From: Sphingomonadales bacterium | GTDB taxonomy: Bacteria > Pseudomonadota > Alphaproteobacteria > Sphingomonadales > Sphingomonadaceae | Direction: 5' to 3' | Length of the DNA stretch: 64,000 nt | Assembly (NCBI GenBank): GCA_028868535.1 | Contig: JAGWUH010000005.1 | Coordinates: forward strand, 51,024-115,023 | Shown here: one piece after another, positions 52,306 through 60,934 of the stretch | Layout of the letters: every line of letters begins with the position of its first letter | How positions within the stretch are numbered: the first letter of the stretch is position 1 | Position numbers and translations under genes: made by a program | The notes under the pieces: model-generated | The model's database searches: none | What the model was told of the DNA's origin: nothing | What the model saw: only the letters and a program-made list of their open reading frames with translations

Positions 52306-52428
52306 TCGCTGCTCCTCTTTGAAATTCGAGATGTCGATCTGATTTGGCGACTCCAGTCAGCCGAGCGCACCGAGACGAGTATCTGTTCTGCCGTATGCTT
52401 CCACCGCGGAATGATATAGAGCGTCGTT

Positions 52429-52770
52429 ATGAAAATGATCCGTTTGCTGTGCCGGTTTGTCGATTGGGACCTTGGCGGAACTGGCTACGTCCGATCAGGA
52501 GCATGGTCCCTTGCGGTCACGCTTATTTTGCTCGCTTCCCCGATCCCCTTCGTTGCTCGTCCATACGATCTCGCGGAATGGTCCTCGATTATAGCAGTTG
52601 CCGGGCTGAGCGCACTTTGGCTCTCATTTGTCGCATGGCGAGGGCTGAGACTGATCAGAGCAGTTTCAACGCGCGCCGACCGACGGTACGATCAAACAGG
52701 CAAATTCAAGCTCCCTCCGGAGTACACTGCAAGCGAAAGCGCTACCAAAGCCGCAAGCCGCAGAAATTAA
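52429..52770 (+). CDS. Small membrane protein of unknown function, lower-GC orphan
   Basis: 113 residues. Two hydrophobic segments: about 26-44 (WSLAVTLILLASPIPFVA) and 50-70 (WSSIIAVAGLSALWLSFVAW); polar C-terminus. No family recognised. Base use is clearly less GC-rich than its neighbours, with codons such as TTA, ATA and AGA that are rare here, and it lies between an intact ArsC-like gene and a broken copy of the same gene's start. Probably acquired. Confidence 0.55.
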   Translation: MKMIRLLCRFVDWDLGGTGYVRSGAWSLAVTLILLASPIPFVARPYDLAEWSSIIAVAGLSALWLSFVAWRGLRLIRAVSTRADRRYDQTGKFKLPPEYTASESATKAASRRN

Positions 52771-52825
52771 CGCCGCGCGCCCGGGAAGTATGTCCATCGC
52801 TTCCTGCTACGTAGGAAACAGATTG

Positions 52826-52861
52826 CTCGCAGTTGGGGATGCCATAGACGGTGATCGACAC
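52826..52861 (-). pseudogene. Truncated duplicate 5' end of an ArsC/Spx-family gene
   Basis: On the minus strand AAGGAG is followed 6 bases later by GTG 52861 and the codons for SITVYGIPNCEQ, parallel to MTLTMYAIPNCD of the intact gene starting at 52305; the two share the bases TCGCAGTTGGGGAT. After the Cys codon similarity stops and the frame runs into unrelated sequence. So an intact ribosome site and start with only about 11 homologous codons remain. It marks one border of a duplication or insertion. Confidence 0.7.
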
Positions 52862-52886
52862 GCTTCGCTCCTTCTGGCGGTCCCGC

Positions 52887-53438
52887 TCAACCGCGATGCC
52901 CTTCGACCTCGACGCCCATCGCCACGAGGCCCCAGGCGACCATGGTGAAGTAACCGGTGGCATGGACCACGTCCATGATCCGCGGGATCGACCAGCGATC
53001 GGCGAGCGCCGCCCAGGTGGCATCGTCGATGCGGCCACCGTCGCCGGTCTGGTCGACGGCGCGCAGCAGCAGGAGGTCTTCCTCCGGCCAGACGGGATCC
53101 TCGGGGCCGACCCGGAGGCCTTCGATCTCGGCCTCGCTCATCCCGAGTTGCCGGGCTGCGGCGGTGTTGTGAGTCCACTGGTAGATGGAGCCGTAGCGAT
53201 GGGCGACGCGCAGCACGATCATCTTCTGTTCACGCGCGGAGAGGGTCGAGCCGAGCATGAAATGGCGGCCGAGATCGAGCGTGGGCAGGGCCAGCGCCGG
53301 ATGCCAGGCCAGCGTCATCATCGTGTTCGAGCGCGAGCCGCTCTCACGCGCGGGGGCGCCTTCCCAGTAGGCGAAGACGTCGCGCGCGGCATCGGTCCAC
53401 TGGTCGCGCGGGAGCGGGGGAATGCGGGGGCCGGTCAT
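52887..53438 (-). CDS. Carboxymuconolactone decarboxylase-family (AhpD-like) protein
   Basis: 183 residues from ATG 53438. LGRHFMLGSTLSAREQKMIVLRVAHRYGSIYQWTHNTAAARQLGMSEAEIEGLR is the CMD core; the usual CxxC of AhpD peroxidases is not there (YQWTHN), which fits the CMD branch without peroxidase chemistry. TWAALADRWSIPRIMDVVHATGYFTMVAW completes the fold. Coupled by overlap to the ABM-domain gene upstream. Confidence 0.85.
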   Translation of the reverse strand: MTGPRIPPLPRDQWTDAARDVFAYWEGAPARESGSRSNTMMTLAWHPALALPTLDLGRHFMLGSTLSAREQKMIVLRVAHRYGSIYQWTHNTAAARQLGMSEAEIEGLRVGPEDPVWPEEDLLLLRAVDQTGDGGRIDDATWAALADRWSIPRIMDVVHATGYFTMVAWGLVAMGVEVEGHRG

Positions 53439-53749
53439 GCGGGACGGGCCTCGGGGAAATGGTGGATGCGCGGGCTGTCGCAGGCGAAGAGCGTGTATTC
53501 CGCGTAGTAGCCGGCGCGGCCCCTGCCCTGCACCGCCGCGTGTTCGGCATCGCGGCCCCAGGCGCGGGCGCTGGCCTCGTCCGCCCATTCTGAGATGGCG
53601 ACGACTTCGCCATCGTCGGCGGCGTAGCTCTTGAAGCCGAGGTAGCCGGGCATCGCCGCCGCGCGCGACGCCATCGCATCGGCATCGGCGGCATAGGCGG
53701 CGGCGTCGATGTCGGCGCGCTTGCGGTTGCGGAAGACGACGAGGAACAT
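53435..53749 (-). CDS. Antibiotic biosynthesis monooxygenase (ABM) domain protein
   Basis: 104 residues. [26 protein letters not shown] and [43 protein letters not shown] are the ABM ferredoxin-like fold. Such proteins can be heme or quinol monooxygenases or have no known reaction. Its stop overlaps the CMD gene start. Divergent from aroC, 57 bases away. Confidence 0.82.
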   Translation of the reverse strand: MFLVVFRNRKRADIDAAAYAADADAMASRAAAMPGYLGFKSYAADDGEVVAISEWADEASARAWGRDAEHAAVQGRGRAGYYAEYTLFACDSPRIHHFPEARPA

Positions 53750-53806
53750 GCCCCTCTGGTAACCGCGCCGGTGGACTTTTCCAACATTCTCGGCAAAAGC
53801 GCGGCC

Positions 53807-54889
53807 ATGTCGTTCAACAGTTTCGGCCGCCTGTTCCGTTTCACCACCTGGGGCGAGAGCCACGGGCCGGCGCTGGGCGCCGTCGTCGACGGGTGCCCGC
53901 CCGGGCTGGAACTGGACGAGGCGTGGATCCAGCCGTTCATGGACGCACGCAAACCCGGCACTTCGCGCTTCACCACGCAGCGGCAGGAGGCCGATCTTGT
54001 CCGCATCCTTTCGGGCGTATTCGAGGGCAGGACCACGGGCACGCCGATCAGCCTGATGATCGAGAACACCGACCAGCGTTCGAAGGACTATTCCGAGGTG
54101 GCGCTGGCCTATCGGCCCGGCCATGCCGACTATGCCTATGACGCCAAGTATGGCTTTCGCGACTATCGTGGCGGCGGGCGCAGCAGCGCGCGGGAGACCG
54201 CAGCACGCGTGGCGGCGGGCGCGGTGGCGCGGCGGGTGGTGCCCGAGGTGACGATCCGCGCCTGGGTGAGCGAGCTGGGCGGCGATGCCATCGACATCGC
54301 GCAGTTCGACTTTGCCGAGATCGGCCGCAACCCGTTCTTCTGCCCCGATGCCGAGGCGGCGAAGCGCTGGGAGGCGCTGGTCGACGGCGCGCGGAAGGAC
54401 GGATCGTCGCTGGGGGCGGTGGTCGAATGCATCGCCGAGGGCGTGCCGCCGGGCTGGGGCGCGCCGCTTTACGGCAAGCTCGACGCCGACCTCGCGGCGG
54501 CGATGATGGGGATCAACGCGGTCAAGGGCGTCGAGATCGGCGACGGCTTCCGCGCGGCGCGGCTGCGCGGCGAGGACAATGCCGATCCGATGCGGCCGGG
54601 CGAGGCCGGCGGTTCCGGAGGGCCGCAGTTCCTCGCCAACCACGCCGGGGGGATCGCCGGGGGCATCTCCACCGGGCAGCCGGTGACGGTGCGGGTGGCG
54701 TTCAAGCCGACCAGCTCGATCCTGATCCCGGTCGAGACGATCGGGCGCGACGGGCAGGCCGCCGATATCCGCACCAAGGGCCGCCACGATCCCTGCGTCG
54801 GCATTCGCGGGGTGCCGGTGGTGGAGGCGATGATGGCGCTGGTGCTGGCCGATCACAAGCTGCTGCACCGGGGACAATGTGGCGGATGA
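53807..54889 (+). CDS. aroC: Chorismate synthase
   Basis: 360 residues from ATG 53807 ([24 protein letters not shown] matches the family start; an upstream GTG at 53771 is in frame). Motifs [45 protein letters not shown] and [22 protein letters not shown]-like segments are conserved. It makes chorismate from EPSP with reduced FMN. Confidence 0.96.
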   Translation: MSFNSFGRLFRFTTWGESHGPALGAVVDGCPPGLELDEAWIQPFMDARKPGTSRFTTQRQEADLVRILSGVFEGRTTGTPISLMIENTDQRSKDYSEVALAYRPGHADYAYDAKYGFRDYRGGGRSSARETAARVAAGAVARRVVPEVTIRAWVSELGGDAIDIAQFDFAEIGRNPFFCPDAEAAKRWEALVDGARKDGSSLGAVVECIAEGVPPGWGAPLYGKLDADLAAAMMGINAVKGVEIGDGFRAARLRGEDNADPMRPGEAGGSGGPQFLANHAGGIAGGISTGQPVTVRVAFKPTSSILIPVETIGRDGQAADIRTKGRHDPCVGIRGVPVVEAMMALVLADHKLLHRGQCGG

Positions 54890-55040
54890 GTGCGGCGGGT
54901 ACCTCGGAGCCAAGTGGCACTGGGGAGCAATTTTTGCGCATCCGCAATACGCTTAACTGAAAAGTTACCTTATAAATTCAGCGACTTGCTTTGCTTTGTT
55001 GGTTGACTTTCGCGGGCAGCCTGCCTAGGGTTGTGACTGA
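54890..55040. other. A/T-richer spacer after aroC
   Basis: No gene seen. The segment around 54930-55010 (CAATTTTTG, ACCTTATAAATTC, TTGCTTTGCTTTG) is much less GC-rich than the window average. A TTGACT box at about 55006, 17 bases, then TAGGGT is a possible plus-strand promoter facing the fragment that follows. Confidence 0.4.
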
Positions 55041-55142
55041 GCGTCGCCGAATGCGATTGGCTATCTCGGCTTTAACCCCAAAGCACCGGTCGGGTTGCCA
55101 ATCGAGGTCGACGGCGCCGAGCCCTATGCCGGGTCGCACTAG
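55041..55142 (+). pseudogene. Protein-like fragment, possible gene remnant
   Basis: A 33-residue stretch between an in-frame TGA (55038) and TAG (55140-55142) reads NAIGYLGFNPKAPVGLPI and then EVDGAEPYAGSH. Its composition looks like a genuine enzyme C-terminus and not like the Arg/Ala-rich noise of shadow frames here. No start codon or ribosome site. I cannot name the family. Confidence 0.35.
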
Positions 55143-55160
55143 TGGTAGCGGGCTTGGCTC

Positions 55161-55202
55161 GCCCGGTGCGCGAAAATTCCCAACGATTTTCGCGCACCGG
55201 GC
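55161..55202. repeat. Perfect 17-bp inverted repeat (hairpin)
   Basis: GCCCGGTGCGCGAAAAT (55161-55177), 8-base loop TCCCAACG, and ATTTTCGCGCACCGGGC (55186-55202). A 17-bp stem with no mismatch far from any stop codon is more than a simple terminator needs; on each strand four A or T residues fall inside the stem. Confidence 0.8.
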
Positions 55203-55227
55203 AGCCTAAACCTGCGGCCGCGTTTTC

Positions 55228-55310
55228 GCATCGCGATCGGGCTTCGCAACCGGGCTTCGTAGCGCGATCGGGCTTCGCACCGCGATCGGGCTTCGCATCG
55301 CGATCGGGCA
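55228..55310. repeat. Tandem 18-bp repeats, core GCGATCGGGCTTC
   Basis: Units: GCATCGCGATCGGGCTTC (55228-55245), a 13-base shortened unit (GCAACCGGGCTTC), then two more full units with changes in the first bases, and a last partial unit ending at 55310. The 18-base period keeps a reading frame on both strands (repeats of K-P-D-R-x-A or R-S-G-F-A-x), but no start or gene is supported. It ends 13 bases from the hemH stop. Confidence 0.75.
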
Positions 55311-55322
55311 CGGCCCTGCGGC

Positions 55323-56336
55323 TCAGAGCCAGCCGGAGAGTTCGTTGCGGACCAGTGTTTCCAGCATCGCCATCCCGGGCTCGCTGCTGTTCAGGCAATC
55401 CAGCGCGGCGTAGTCACGTCCGCCCGCCGCGACGAACTGCTCGCGGCCGCGGATCGCCAGTTCCTCGCGGGTCTCCAGGCAATCGGCGGCGAAGCCGGGC
55501 GCGGCAATGGCGAGCGCGGTGACGCCTTCGCGCGCGAGGCGGGCGATCGTCGCGTCGGTGGCGGGTTCGAGCCATTTGGCGCGGCCGAAGCGGCTCTGGA
55601 AGCTGGTCTCGATGCGCAGGCCGGGGAATTCCGGCGCGAGTGCCTCCGCCAGCAGCCGCGCGGTCTTGCGGCACTGGCAGTGATAGGGATCGCCGAGGTG
55701 CAGCGTGCGTTCGGGCATGCCGTGAAAGCTGAGCAGCAGCGCCTGCGGCGTGAACGGCAGGGCGCGGAGCTGGGCGGCAAGATCGTCGCGCAGCGCCGCG
55801 ATGTGCGCGGGATGATCGTGATAGGGCGGCAGCGTGCGGATCGCCGGCTGCCAGCGCATCGTCGCCAGCGCGGCGCCGAGCGCGTCGGTGGCGGTGGCGG
55901 TGGTGGCGCCCGAGTACTGCGGATAGAGCGGGGCGAAGAGGATGCGGTCCGCACCGGCGGCCTTGAGCCGGGCGAGTTCGGCGGCGATGCCGGGGTTGCC
56001 GTAGCGCATCGCCCACGACACCGTGACCGCCGGGCCGAGCCGGGCCTGAAGCGCCTCGGCCTGGGCGCGGGTGATCGCGGCGAGCGGCGAGCCGGCCTCG
56101 CTCCACACCTGGGCATAGGCGTGCGCGGACTTGCGCGGGCGGGTGCGCAGGATCACGCCGTGCAGGATCGGCTTCCACAGCAGCGGCGGGATCTCGACGA
56201 CGCGGCGATCGGACAGGAATTCCGCCAGGTAGCGGCGCACGGCGGCGGGGGTCGGCGCGTCGGGGGTGCCGAGGTTGACCAGCAGCACCGCGACGTTCGG
56301 TGGCAGGATCGGCGGGTGATCGTGGGGGATTTGCAT
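55323..56336 (-). CDS. hemH: Ferrochelatase
   Basis: 337 residues from ATG 56336; the same frame stays open upstream as a shadow and is not part of the gene. VAVLLVNLGTPDAPTPAAVRRYLAEFLSDRRV, WAMRYGNPGIAAELARLK, FAPLYPQYSGATTATATDAL, LLLSFHGMPER (catalytic His) and GFAADCLETREEL are ferrochelatase blocks. It inserts iron into protoporphyrin. The stop is 13 bases from the end of the tandem repeats. Confidence 0.95.
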   Translation of the reverse strand: MQIPHDHPPILPPNVAVLLVNLGTPDAPTPAAVRRYLAEFLSDRRVVEIPPLLWKPILHGVILRTRPRKSAHAYAQVWSEAGSPLAAITRAQAEALQARLGPAVTVSWAMRYGNPGIAAELARLKAAGADRILFAPLYPQYSGATTATATDALGAALATMRWQPAIRTLPPYHDHPAHIAALRDDLAAQLRALPFTPQALLLSFHGMPERTLHLGDPYHCQCRKTARLLAEALAPEFPGLRIETSFQSRFGRAKWLEPATDATIARLAREGVTALAIAAPGFAADCLETREELAIRGREQFVAAGGRDYAALDCLNSSEPGMAMLETLVRNELSGWL

Positions 56337-56347
56337 CAGTCTTCCGA

Positions 56348-58618
56348 TCAGTCTTCTGAAACCAGCGGCAGGCGCCGGAAGCGCAGGCCGGTGGCGGAGG
56401 CCAGCGCGTTGGCGATGACCGGGGCGGCGACGGCGACGCCGAGTTCGCCGGCATCGAACGCGGGGGCATCGCTGGGGACGAGTTCGACCTCGATTTCCGG
56501 GCAATCGGCCAGCAGCGGCAGCGCCATCGCGCCGAGACTGCCGGTGAGCGGCAGGCCCTGCGCATAGCCCGGCGCGCAGCCGAGCGCGAGGCCGATGCCG
56601 AACACCAGCCCGCCCTCGATCTGCTGGCGGACGATATCGACGTTGACGATGCGGCCGAGGTCGGCGACGGCGCTGACCTTGTCGACCCGCACCCCGCCCT
56701 CGTCGCGGCGGGCGATGGCGACGGCGGCGATGCAGCCCCCTTCCCCGACGGTGCCGATGCGGTGGCAGGCGACGCCCTGCCCCGAGCCGTCGCGGCCGCC
56801 GTTCCAGCCGGCCAGCGCGGAGACGCGTTGCAGGCACTGGACCAGCCGCGGATCGTGGCCGAGCATGGCGATGCGGTAGGACAGCGGCTCGCGCTGGAGG
56901 CGGGCGGCGAGTTCGTCGACCATCGTCTCGGTGAAGAACGCGGTGTAGGCGTGGGCGTTGCCACGCACCCGGCCCGCCGGGAGGCCGGTGGCGACCGGGA
57001 CGTGCTCGACCGTCAGCGCCGGGATCGCGTAAGGCGGGACGGCGCCGGCGAGCGCGCGGGGATCGGCGTGCCGGCCGGCCTGCGCGGCGGCATCGCACGG
57101 CCGTGCGCCGTCGAACAGGCGGGCGCCGAATTCCAGGCTGGCGGCGGGAAGCGCGGCGCGCAGCTTCCAGGCGGCGATCATGCCGGCGCTGTCGGTGCGG
57201 GCCTGGAGCTGCGCGGCGACCGGCGGGCGCGGGCGGGTGGCGAGCATCTCCTGCCAGCGCGACCAGGTGAGCTGCACCGGCTTGCCGACGGCGCGGGCGA
57301 TCAGCGCGGCCTCGACCGCGTGATCGGCTTCGAGGCGGGCATCGAAGCCGCCGCCGGCCGGGACCGGGTAGAGGATGACGGCGTGCACGGGAATGCCGAG
57401 CGCAGCGGCGACGGCGCGGCGCGCCTGCTCCGGCGCCTGTGCGGCGACCCAGAGTTCGAGCCGGCCATCGCGCCAGCGGGCGGTGGCGGCGGCCGTCTCG
57501 ATGCCGCAGGCGAGCGCGGGGGCGACATCGTAGCGCAGCGTGACGGTGGCGGGCGAATGCAGCGCGGCGTCGGCATCGCCGGCCGTGGCGATGGGGTGAC
57601 CTTCGCCGCTGCGCAGCGCCTTGTCGAGGGCGGCGTCGATCTTCAGCGAATCGGCGCGCGAATGGCCGGCGAACTTCGGCGCGATCAGGCCGAGCGCGCG
57701 TTCGGCGGCCCACCAGTCGGTGGCGACGGCGGCGAGCCAGTCGGGTCCGGGGACGAGGCGCAGGAAGCCGGGGACGCCATTGGCGGCGTGCGGATCGTAG
57801 TGGCCGAGCGCGGGTTCGGCGCCGAGCGGGGCGTGGCGGATCGCGGCGTGGACCATGTCGGGCAGGCGCACGTCGCCCGCGAACACCGCGCTGCCGGTGG
57901 CCTTGGCGGCAAGGTCGAGCCGGGGGAAGGCGAGCGGGGCGCCGGGGGGCAGGGCGGCGGGGTTTTCGAACGCCGGCTGCGGGAACACCGGCGGCGGCGA
58001 GGGCGGGCGCTGATCGGCGGCTTCATCGGCGATATCGCCGATCGGCAGGCGGTGCTTGCCGTTGCTGACGAAGCCGCCTTTCACCTCGCACTGCTCGAAC
58101 GGCACGTCCCAGCGCGCGGCGGCAGCCTTGGCGAGCAGGGCGCGGGCGGTGGCAGCGGCCTCGCGCAGCGGTTGTTCGTAGGCGGCGAGCGCGGTGCCTT
58201 CGGCGGTGGCGTTGAAGCGGTGGGTTTCGGCCCAGTGGCGCGGCAGCCAGCCGTCGGCCCGGCGGGCGAGGCCGGCGAAGGCGGGCATCCACAGGTCCGC
58301 CCAGTCGGCGGCGAGGACGGGGTTGGGCCAAAGCTCCGACGGCGGCGCCGGCTGCACCGCGACCTTGCGCCAATCGGCGCCGAGCTCGACCGCGACGACC
58401 TGCGCGAGCACGGTCTGCACCCCCTGCCCCATTTCGAGCTGGGGGACCGAAACCGTCACCGTGCCGTCCTTGCCGATGCGCAGCCAGGGGCCGAGCGCGG
58501 TTTCGCCGGGGCCAGGCAGCAGCGGATCGGGATAATGGCGCGGCAGCACCTGCCAGGCGACCAGCAGGCCGCCGCCGGCGGCGGCGCCGATCAGCAGCTT
58601 GCGGCGGTCAATGTCCAC
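56348..58618 (-). CDS. Xanthine dehydrogenase-family molybdopterin subunit, Tat-exported, without Fe-S partner
   Basis: 756 residues from GTG 58618. The N-terminus DIDRRKLLIGAAAGGGLLVAW is a Tat-type signal (twin Arg, then hydrophobic). Domains follow the two-part pattern of isoquinoline 1-oxidoreductase beta subunits: LEMGQGVQTVLAQ, PVPAGGGFDARLEADHAVEAALIARAVGKPVQLTWSRWQEM, GRVRGNAHAYTAFFTETMVDELA. No adjacent gene for the small 2Fe-2S subunit exists on either side; its upstream neighbour is an Mrp-like ATPase. The substrate is unknown. Confidence 0.88.
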   Translation of the reverse strand: MDIDRRKLLIGAAAGGGLLVAWQVLPRHYPDPLLPGPGETALGPWLRIGKDGTVTVSVPQLEMGQGVQTVLAQVVAVELGADWRKVAVQPAPPSELWPNPVLAADWADLWMPAFAGLARRADGWLPRHWAETHRFNATAEGTALAAYEQPLREAAATARALLAKAAAARWDVPFEQCEVKGGFVSNGKHRLPIGDIADEAADQRPPSPPPVFPQPAFENPAALPPGAPLAFPRLDLAAKATGSAVFAGDVRLPDMVHAAIRHAPLGAEPALGHYDPHAANGVPGFLRLVPGPDWLAAVATDWWAAERALGLIAPKFAGHSRADSLKIDAALDKALRSGEGHPIATAGDADAALHSPATVTLRYDVAPALACGIETAAATARWRDGRLELWVAAQAPEQARRAVAAALGIPVHAVILYPVPAGGGFDARLEADHAVEAALIARAVGKPVQLTWSRWQEMLATRPRPPVAAQLQARTDSAGMIAAWKLRAALPAASLEFGARLFDGARPCDAAAQAGRHADPRALAGAVPPYAIPALTVEHVPVATGLPAGRVRGNAHAYTAFFTETMVDELAARLQREPLSYRIAMLGHDPRLVQCLQRVSALAGWNGGRDGSGQGVACHRIGTVGEGGCIAAVAIARRDEGGVRVDKVSAVADLGRIVNVDIVRQQIEGGLVFGIGLALGCAPGYAQGLPLTGSLGAMALPLLADCPEIEVELVPSDAPAFDAGELGVAVAAPVIANALASATGLRFRRLPLVSED

Positions 58619-58653
58619 AGGGCGCGAGGTCCATGAAACCGGTTGTGGCGCGG

Positions 58654-59646
58654 CTACCGCTGGTTGTCGAGCCAGGTGGCGACGCGGCGCGCGATCGCGG
58701 CGAAGGCTTCGGCCTGCGGCCCCTCCCCCGCCGCCGGCGGCTTGCCGGCGTCGCTGTCCTGCCGGATCGCGAGGTCGAGCGGGATGCGGCCGAGGAAGGC
58801 ATGGTGGCCCTGCTGCGCCACCGCCTCGGCGCCGCCGCTGCCGAACGGATCGGAGACTTCGCCGCAGTGCGGACACTGGTAGCCGGCCATGTTCTCGACC
58901 ACGCCGATCACCGGCACCCCGGCCGCCTCGAACAGGTGCATCGCCCGGGTAGCGTCGATCAGCGCGAGGTCCTGCGGGGTCGAGACGATCACCGCGCCAG
59001 CGGGCTTGTGGCGCTGGAGCATCGTCAACTGCACGTCGCCGGTGCCGGGGGGAAGATCGACGACGAGGATCTCGGCATCGCCCCATTCAGCATCGACAAG
59101 CTGGCCGAGCGCGTTGCCCGCCATCGGCCCGCGCCAGGCGACGGCGCGGCCATCCTCGACAAGGTGGCCCATCGACAGCACCGGCACGCCCCAGGGGCTG
59201 GGCACCGGGACCAGTTTCTTCTCGTTGGCATGGGGCTTGCGGCCCTCGTTGGCCATCAGGCGCGGCTGCGAGGGACCGTAGATATCGGCATCGACGAGGC
59301 CGACCTTGCGGCCGAGGCGGTGCAGCGCGATCGCCAGGTTGGCCGAGAGCGTGGACTTGCCGACCCCGCCCTTGCCCGAGCCGACGGCGATAATCCGGGG
59401 AGCAGCCTTTCCGCCAGCAGCGGCACGATCGGCCATCACCGCGACGCGGACTTCGGCGATGCCGGGCGCGGCGGCCAGCGCCTCGCGCGTGGCGGCCTCG
59501 AGGCGATCACGCTCGATCGCGTCGTGGCCGGTGCCGTCGAGCACGACGGTGGCGACGCCGTTCGCCAGCCGCAGCGAGGAGACGCGGGCCTGGATTTGCG
59601 GGGGCAGGCTGGCGCGGAGCCGGGCGACTTCGTCTTCGCTGGACAC
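58654..59646 (-). CDS. Mrp/NBP35-family Fe-S cluster carrier ATPase
   Basis: 330 residues from GTG 59646 (AAGGAG upstream). An N-terminal MIP18-like domain (LPPQIQARVSSLRLANGVATVVLDGTGHD), then a P-loop GSGKGGVGKSTLSANLA and the metal-binding CPHCGEVSDPFG. It carries or inserts 4Fe-4S clusters. The P-loop and CPxC motif are intact. Confidence 0.9.
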   Translation of the reverse strand: MSSEDEVARLRASLPPQIQARVSSLRLANGVATVVLDGTGHDAIERDRLEAATREALAAAPGIAEVRVAVMADRAAAGGKAAPRIIAVGSGKGGVGKSTLSANLAIALHRLGRKVGLVDADIYGPSQPRLMANEGRKPHANEKKLVPVPSPWGVPVLSMGHLVEDGRAVAWRGPMAGNALGQLVDAEWGDAEILVVDLPPGTGDVQLTMLQRHKPAGAVIVSTPQDLALIDATRAMHLFEAAGVPVIGVVENMAGYQCPHCGEVSDPFGSGGAEAVAQQGHHAFLGRIPLDLAIRQDSDAGKPPAAGEGPQAEAFAAIARRVATWLDNQR

Positions 59647-59833
59647 GGGTGCTCCTTGGTGGTTCGGGCGCGCTGTAGAGCAAGCGCGGAAAGCACAGAA
59701 GGGGTTTGTGCGTCGACCTGCCCGCAAGGGCGGGGCCAAGCCGGCGGCCGGGGGCTGAGCCGCTTTGGCACTGGCCCGAAAAATCGCCGGCCGCCCCTGT
59801 TTTTACCGGCGCGGCGACCCTATAGAGTCGCGC

Positions 59834-60934
59834 ATGAACAGAAACGACGTGGTGCCCGGCCCGGCCGGCGGGGAAATGCAGGCGGGAGACGGTTCACCGG
59901 AAGGCGGCGAACCCGGCGCGGGCGACAAGCCCGGCGGCGCGCGCGGCAACGGGCCGCGCAACCCCTGGCAGGCGCAGGGTCCGGAAGCGCCGCGGCGCTC
60001 CGCCGGGATCGAGGACATCTTCCGATCGGGCAAGGGCGGTGGTCCCGGCGGACGCGGTCCGGGCGGCGGCTGGCCGAAGCTGCCGGTCGGCGACACGCGC
60101 GGCTGGCTGCCGTGGGCGGCGGCGGGCGTGGTGGCGCTGTGGCTGCTGACCACCAGCGTCCACCAGCTCAATTCCACCGAGCAGGGCATCGTCACCACCT
60201 TTGGCAAGTACACCCACACGATCGATGCCGGGCTGAGCCTGACCGCCCCCTGGCCGATCCAGAAGGTCAAGGTGGCCGACGTCACCTCGATCCGGCGCGA
60301 TTCGATCCCCGATACCGACGGCGAGAAGCTGATGCTGACCAGCGACCAGAACCTGGTCGACCTGTCGTACCTGGTGCGGTGGAACATCAAGAACCTGAAG
60401 AACTATACCTTCCAGCTGAAGGACCCCGACGGCACGATCCGCGAGGTGGCCGAGGCGGCGATGCGCGCGACGGTGGCGGAAGTGCCGCTGGGCGACGTCA
60501 TGGGCGGATCGGGCCGCGCGCAGATCGAGCAGGCGGTGCGCACGCGGATGCAGGCGGTGCTCGACGCCTATCGCGCCGGGGTGCTGATCCAGGGGGTGGA
60601 CATCAAGAAGGCCGATCCGCCGGAGAAGGTCAACGCCGCCTACCAGCAGGTCAGCGCGGCGCAGCAGGAGGCGCGGCGCGACCAGTCCAAGGCCCAGGCC
60701 TATGCCGCTTCGGTGGTGGCGCGGGCGCAGGGCGACGCGGCGGCGTTCGACGCGGTCTATGCCCAGTACAAGCTGGCCCCCGAAGTGACGCGGCGGCGCA
60801 TGTATTACGAGACGATGGAGAAGATCCTGTCCAGCAACGACAAGGTCGTGGTCGACGGCCAGACCACCAGCTATCTGCCGCTGCCCGAGGTGCGCCGTCG
60901 CGCTGCCGAGGCGGTGCCGCCGGAGGGCCAGTGA
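59834..60934 (+). CDS. hflK: HflK, FtsH-modulator subunit
   Basis: 366 residues. A Gly/Pro-rich cytoplasmic N-terminus (about 1-85), one membrane segment (WAAAGVVALWLLTTSV, about 95-110), then the SPFH domain (EQGIVTTFGKYTHTIDAGLSLTAPWPIQKVKVADV, DLSYLVRWNIKNLKNYTFQLKDP). With HflC it forms the cage around FtsH. Its stop overlaps the start of hflC. Confidence 0.93.
   Translation: MNRNDVVPGPAGGEMQAGDGSPEGGEPGAGDKPGGARGNGPRNPWQAQGPEAPRRSAGIEDIFRSGKGGGPGGRGPGGGWPKLPVGDTRGWLPWAAAGVVALWLLTTSVHQLNSTEQGIVTTFGKYTHTIDAGLSLTAPWPIQKVKVADVTSIRRDSIPDTDGEKLMLTSDQNLVDLSYLVRWNIKNLKNYTFQLKDPDGTIREVAEAAMRATVAEVPLGDVMGGSGRAQIEQAVRTRMQAVLDAYRAGVLIQGVDIKKADPPEKVNAAYQQVSAAQQEARRDQSKAQAYAASVVARAQGDAAAFDAVYAQYKLAPEVTRRRMYYETMEKILSSNDKVVVDGQTTSYLPLPEVRRRAAEAVPPEGQ

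Noticed and set aside
55323..57713. 796-codon minus-strand frame appearing to extend hemH upstream
   Set aside because: Upstream part is out of frame with the dehydrogenase that occupies that DNA; the ferrochelatase begins at 56336.
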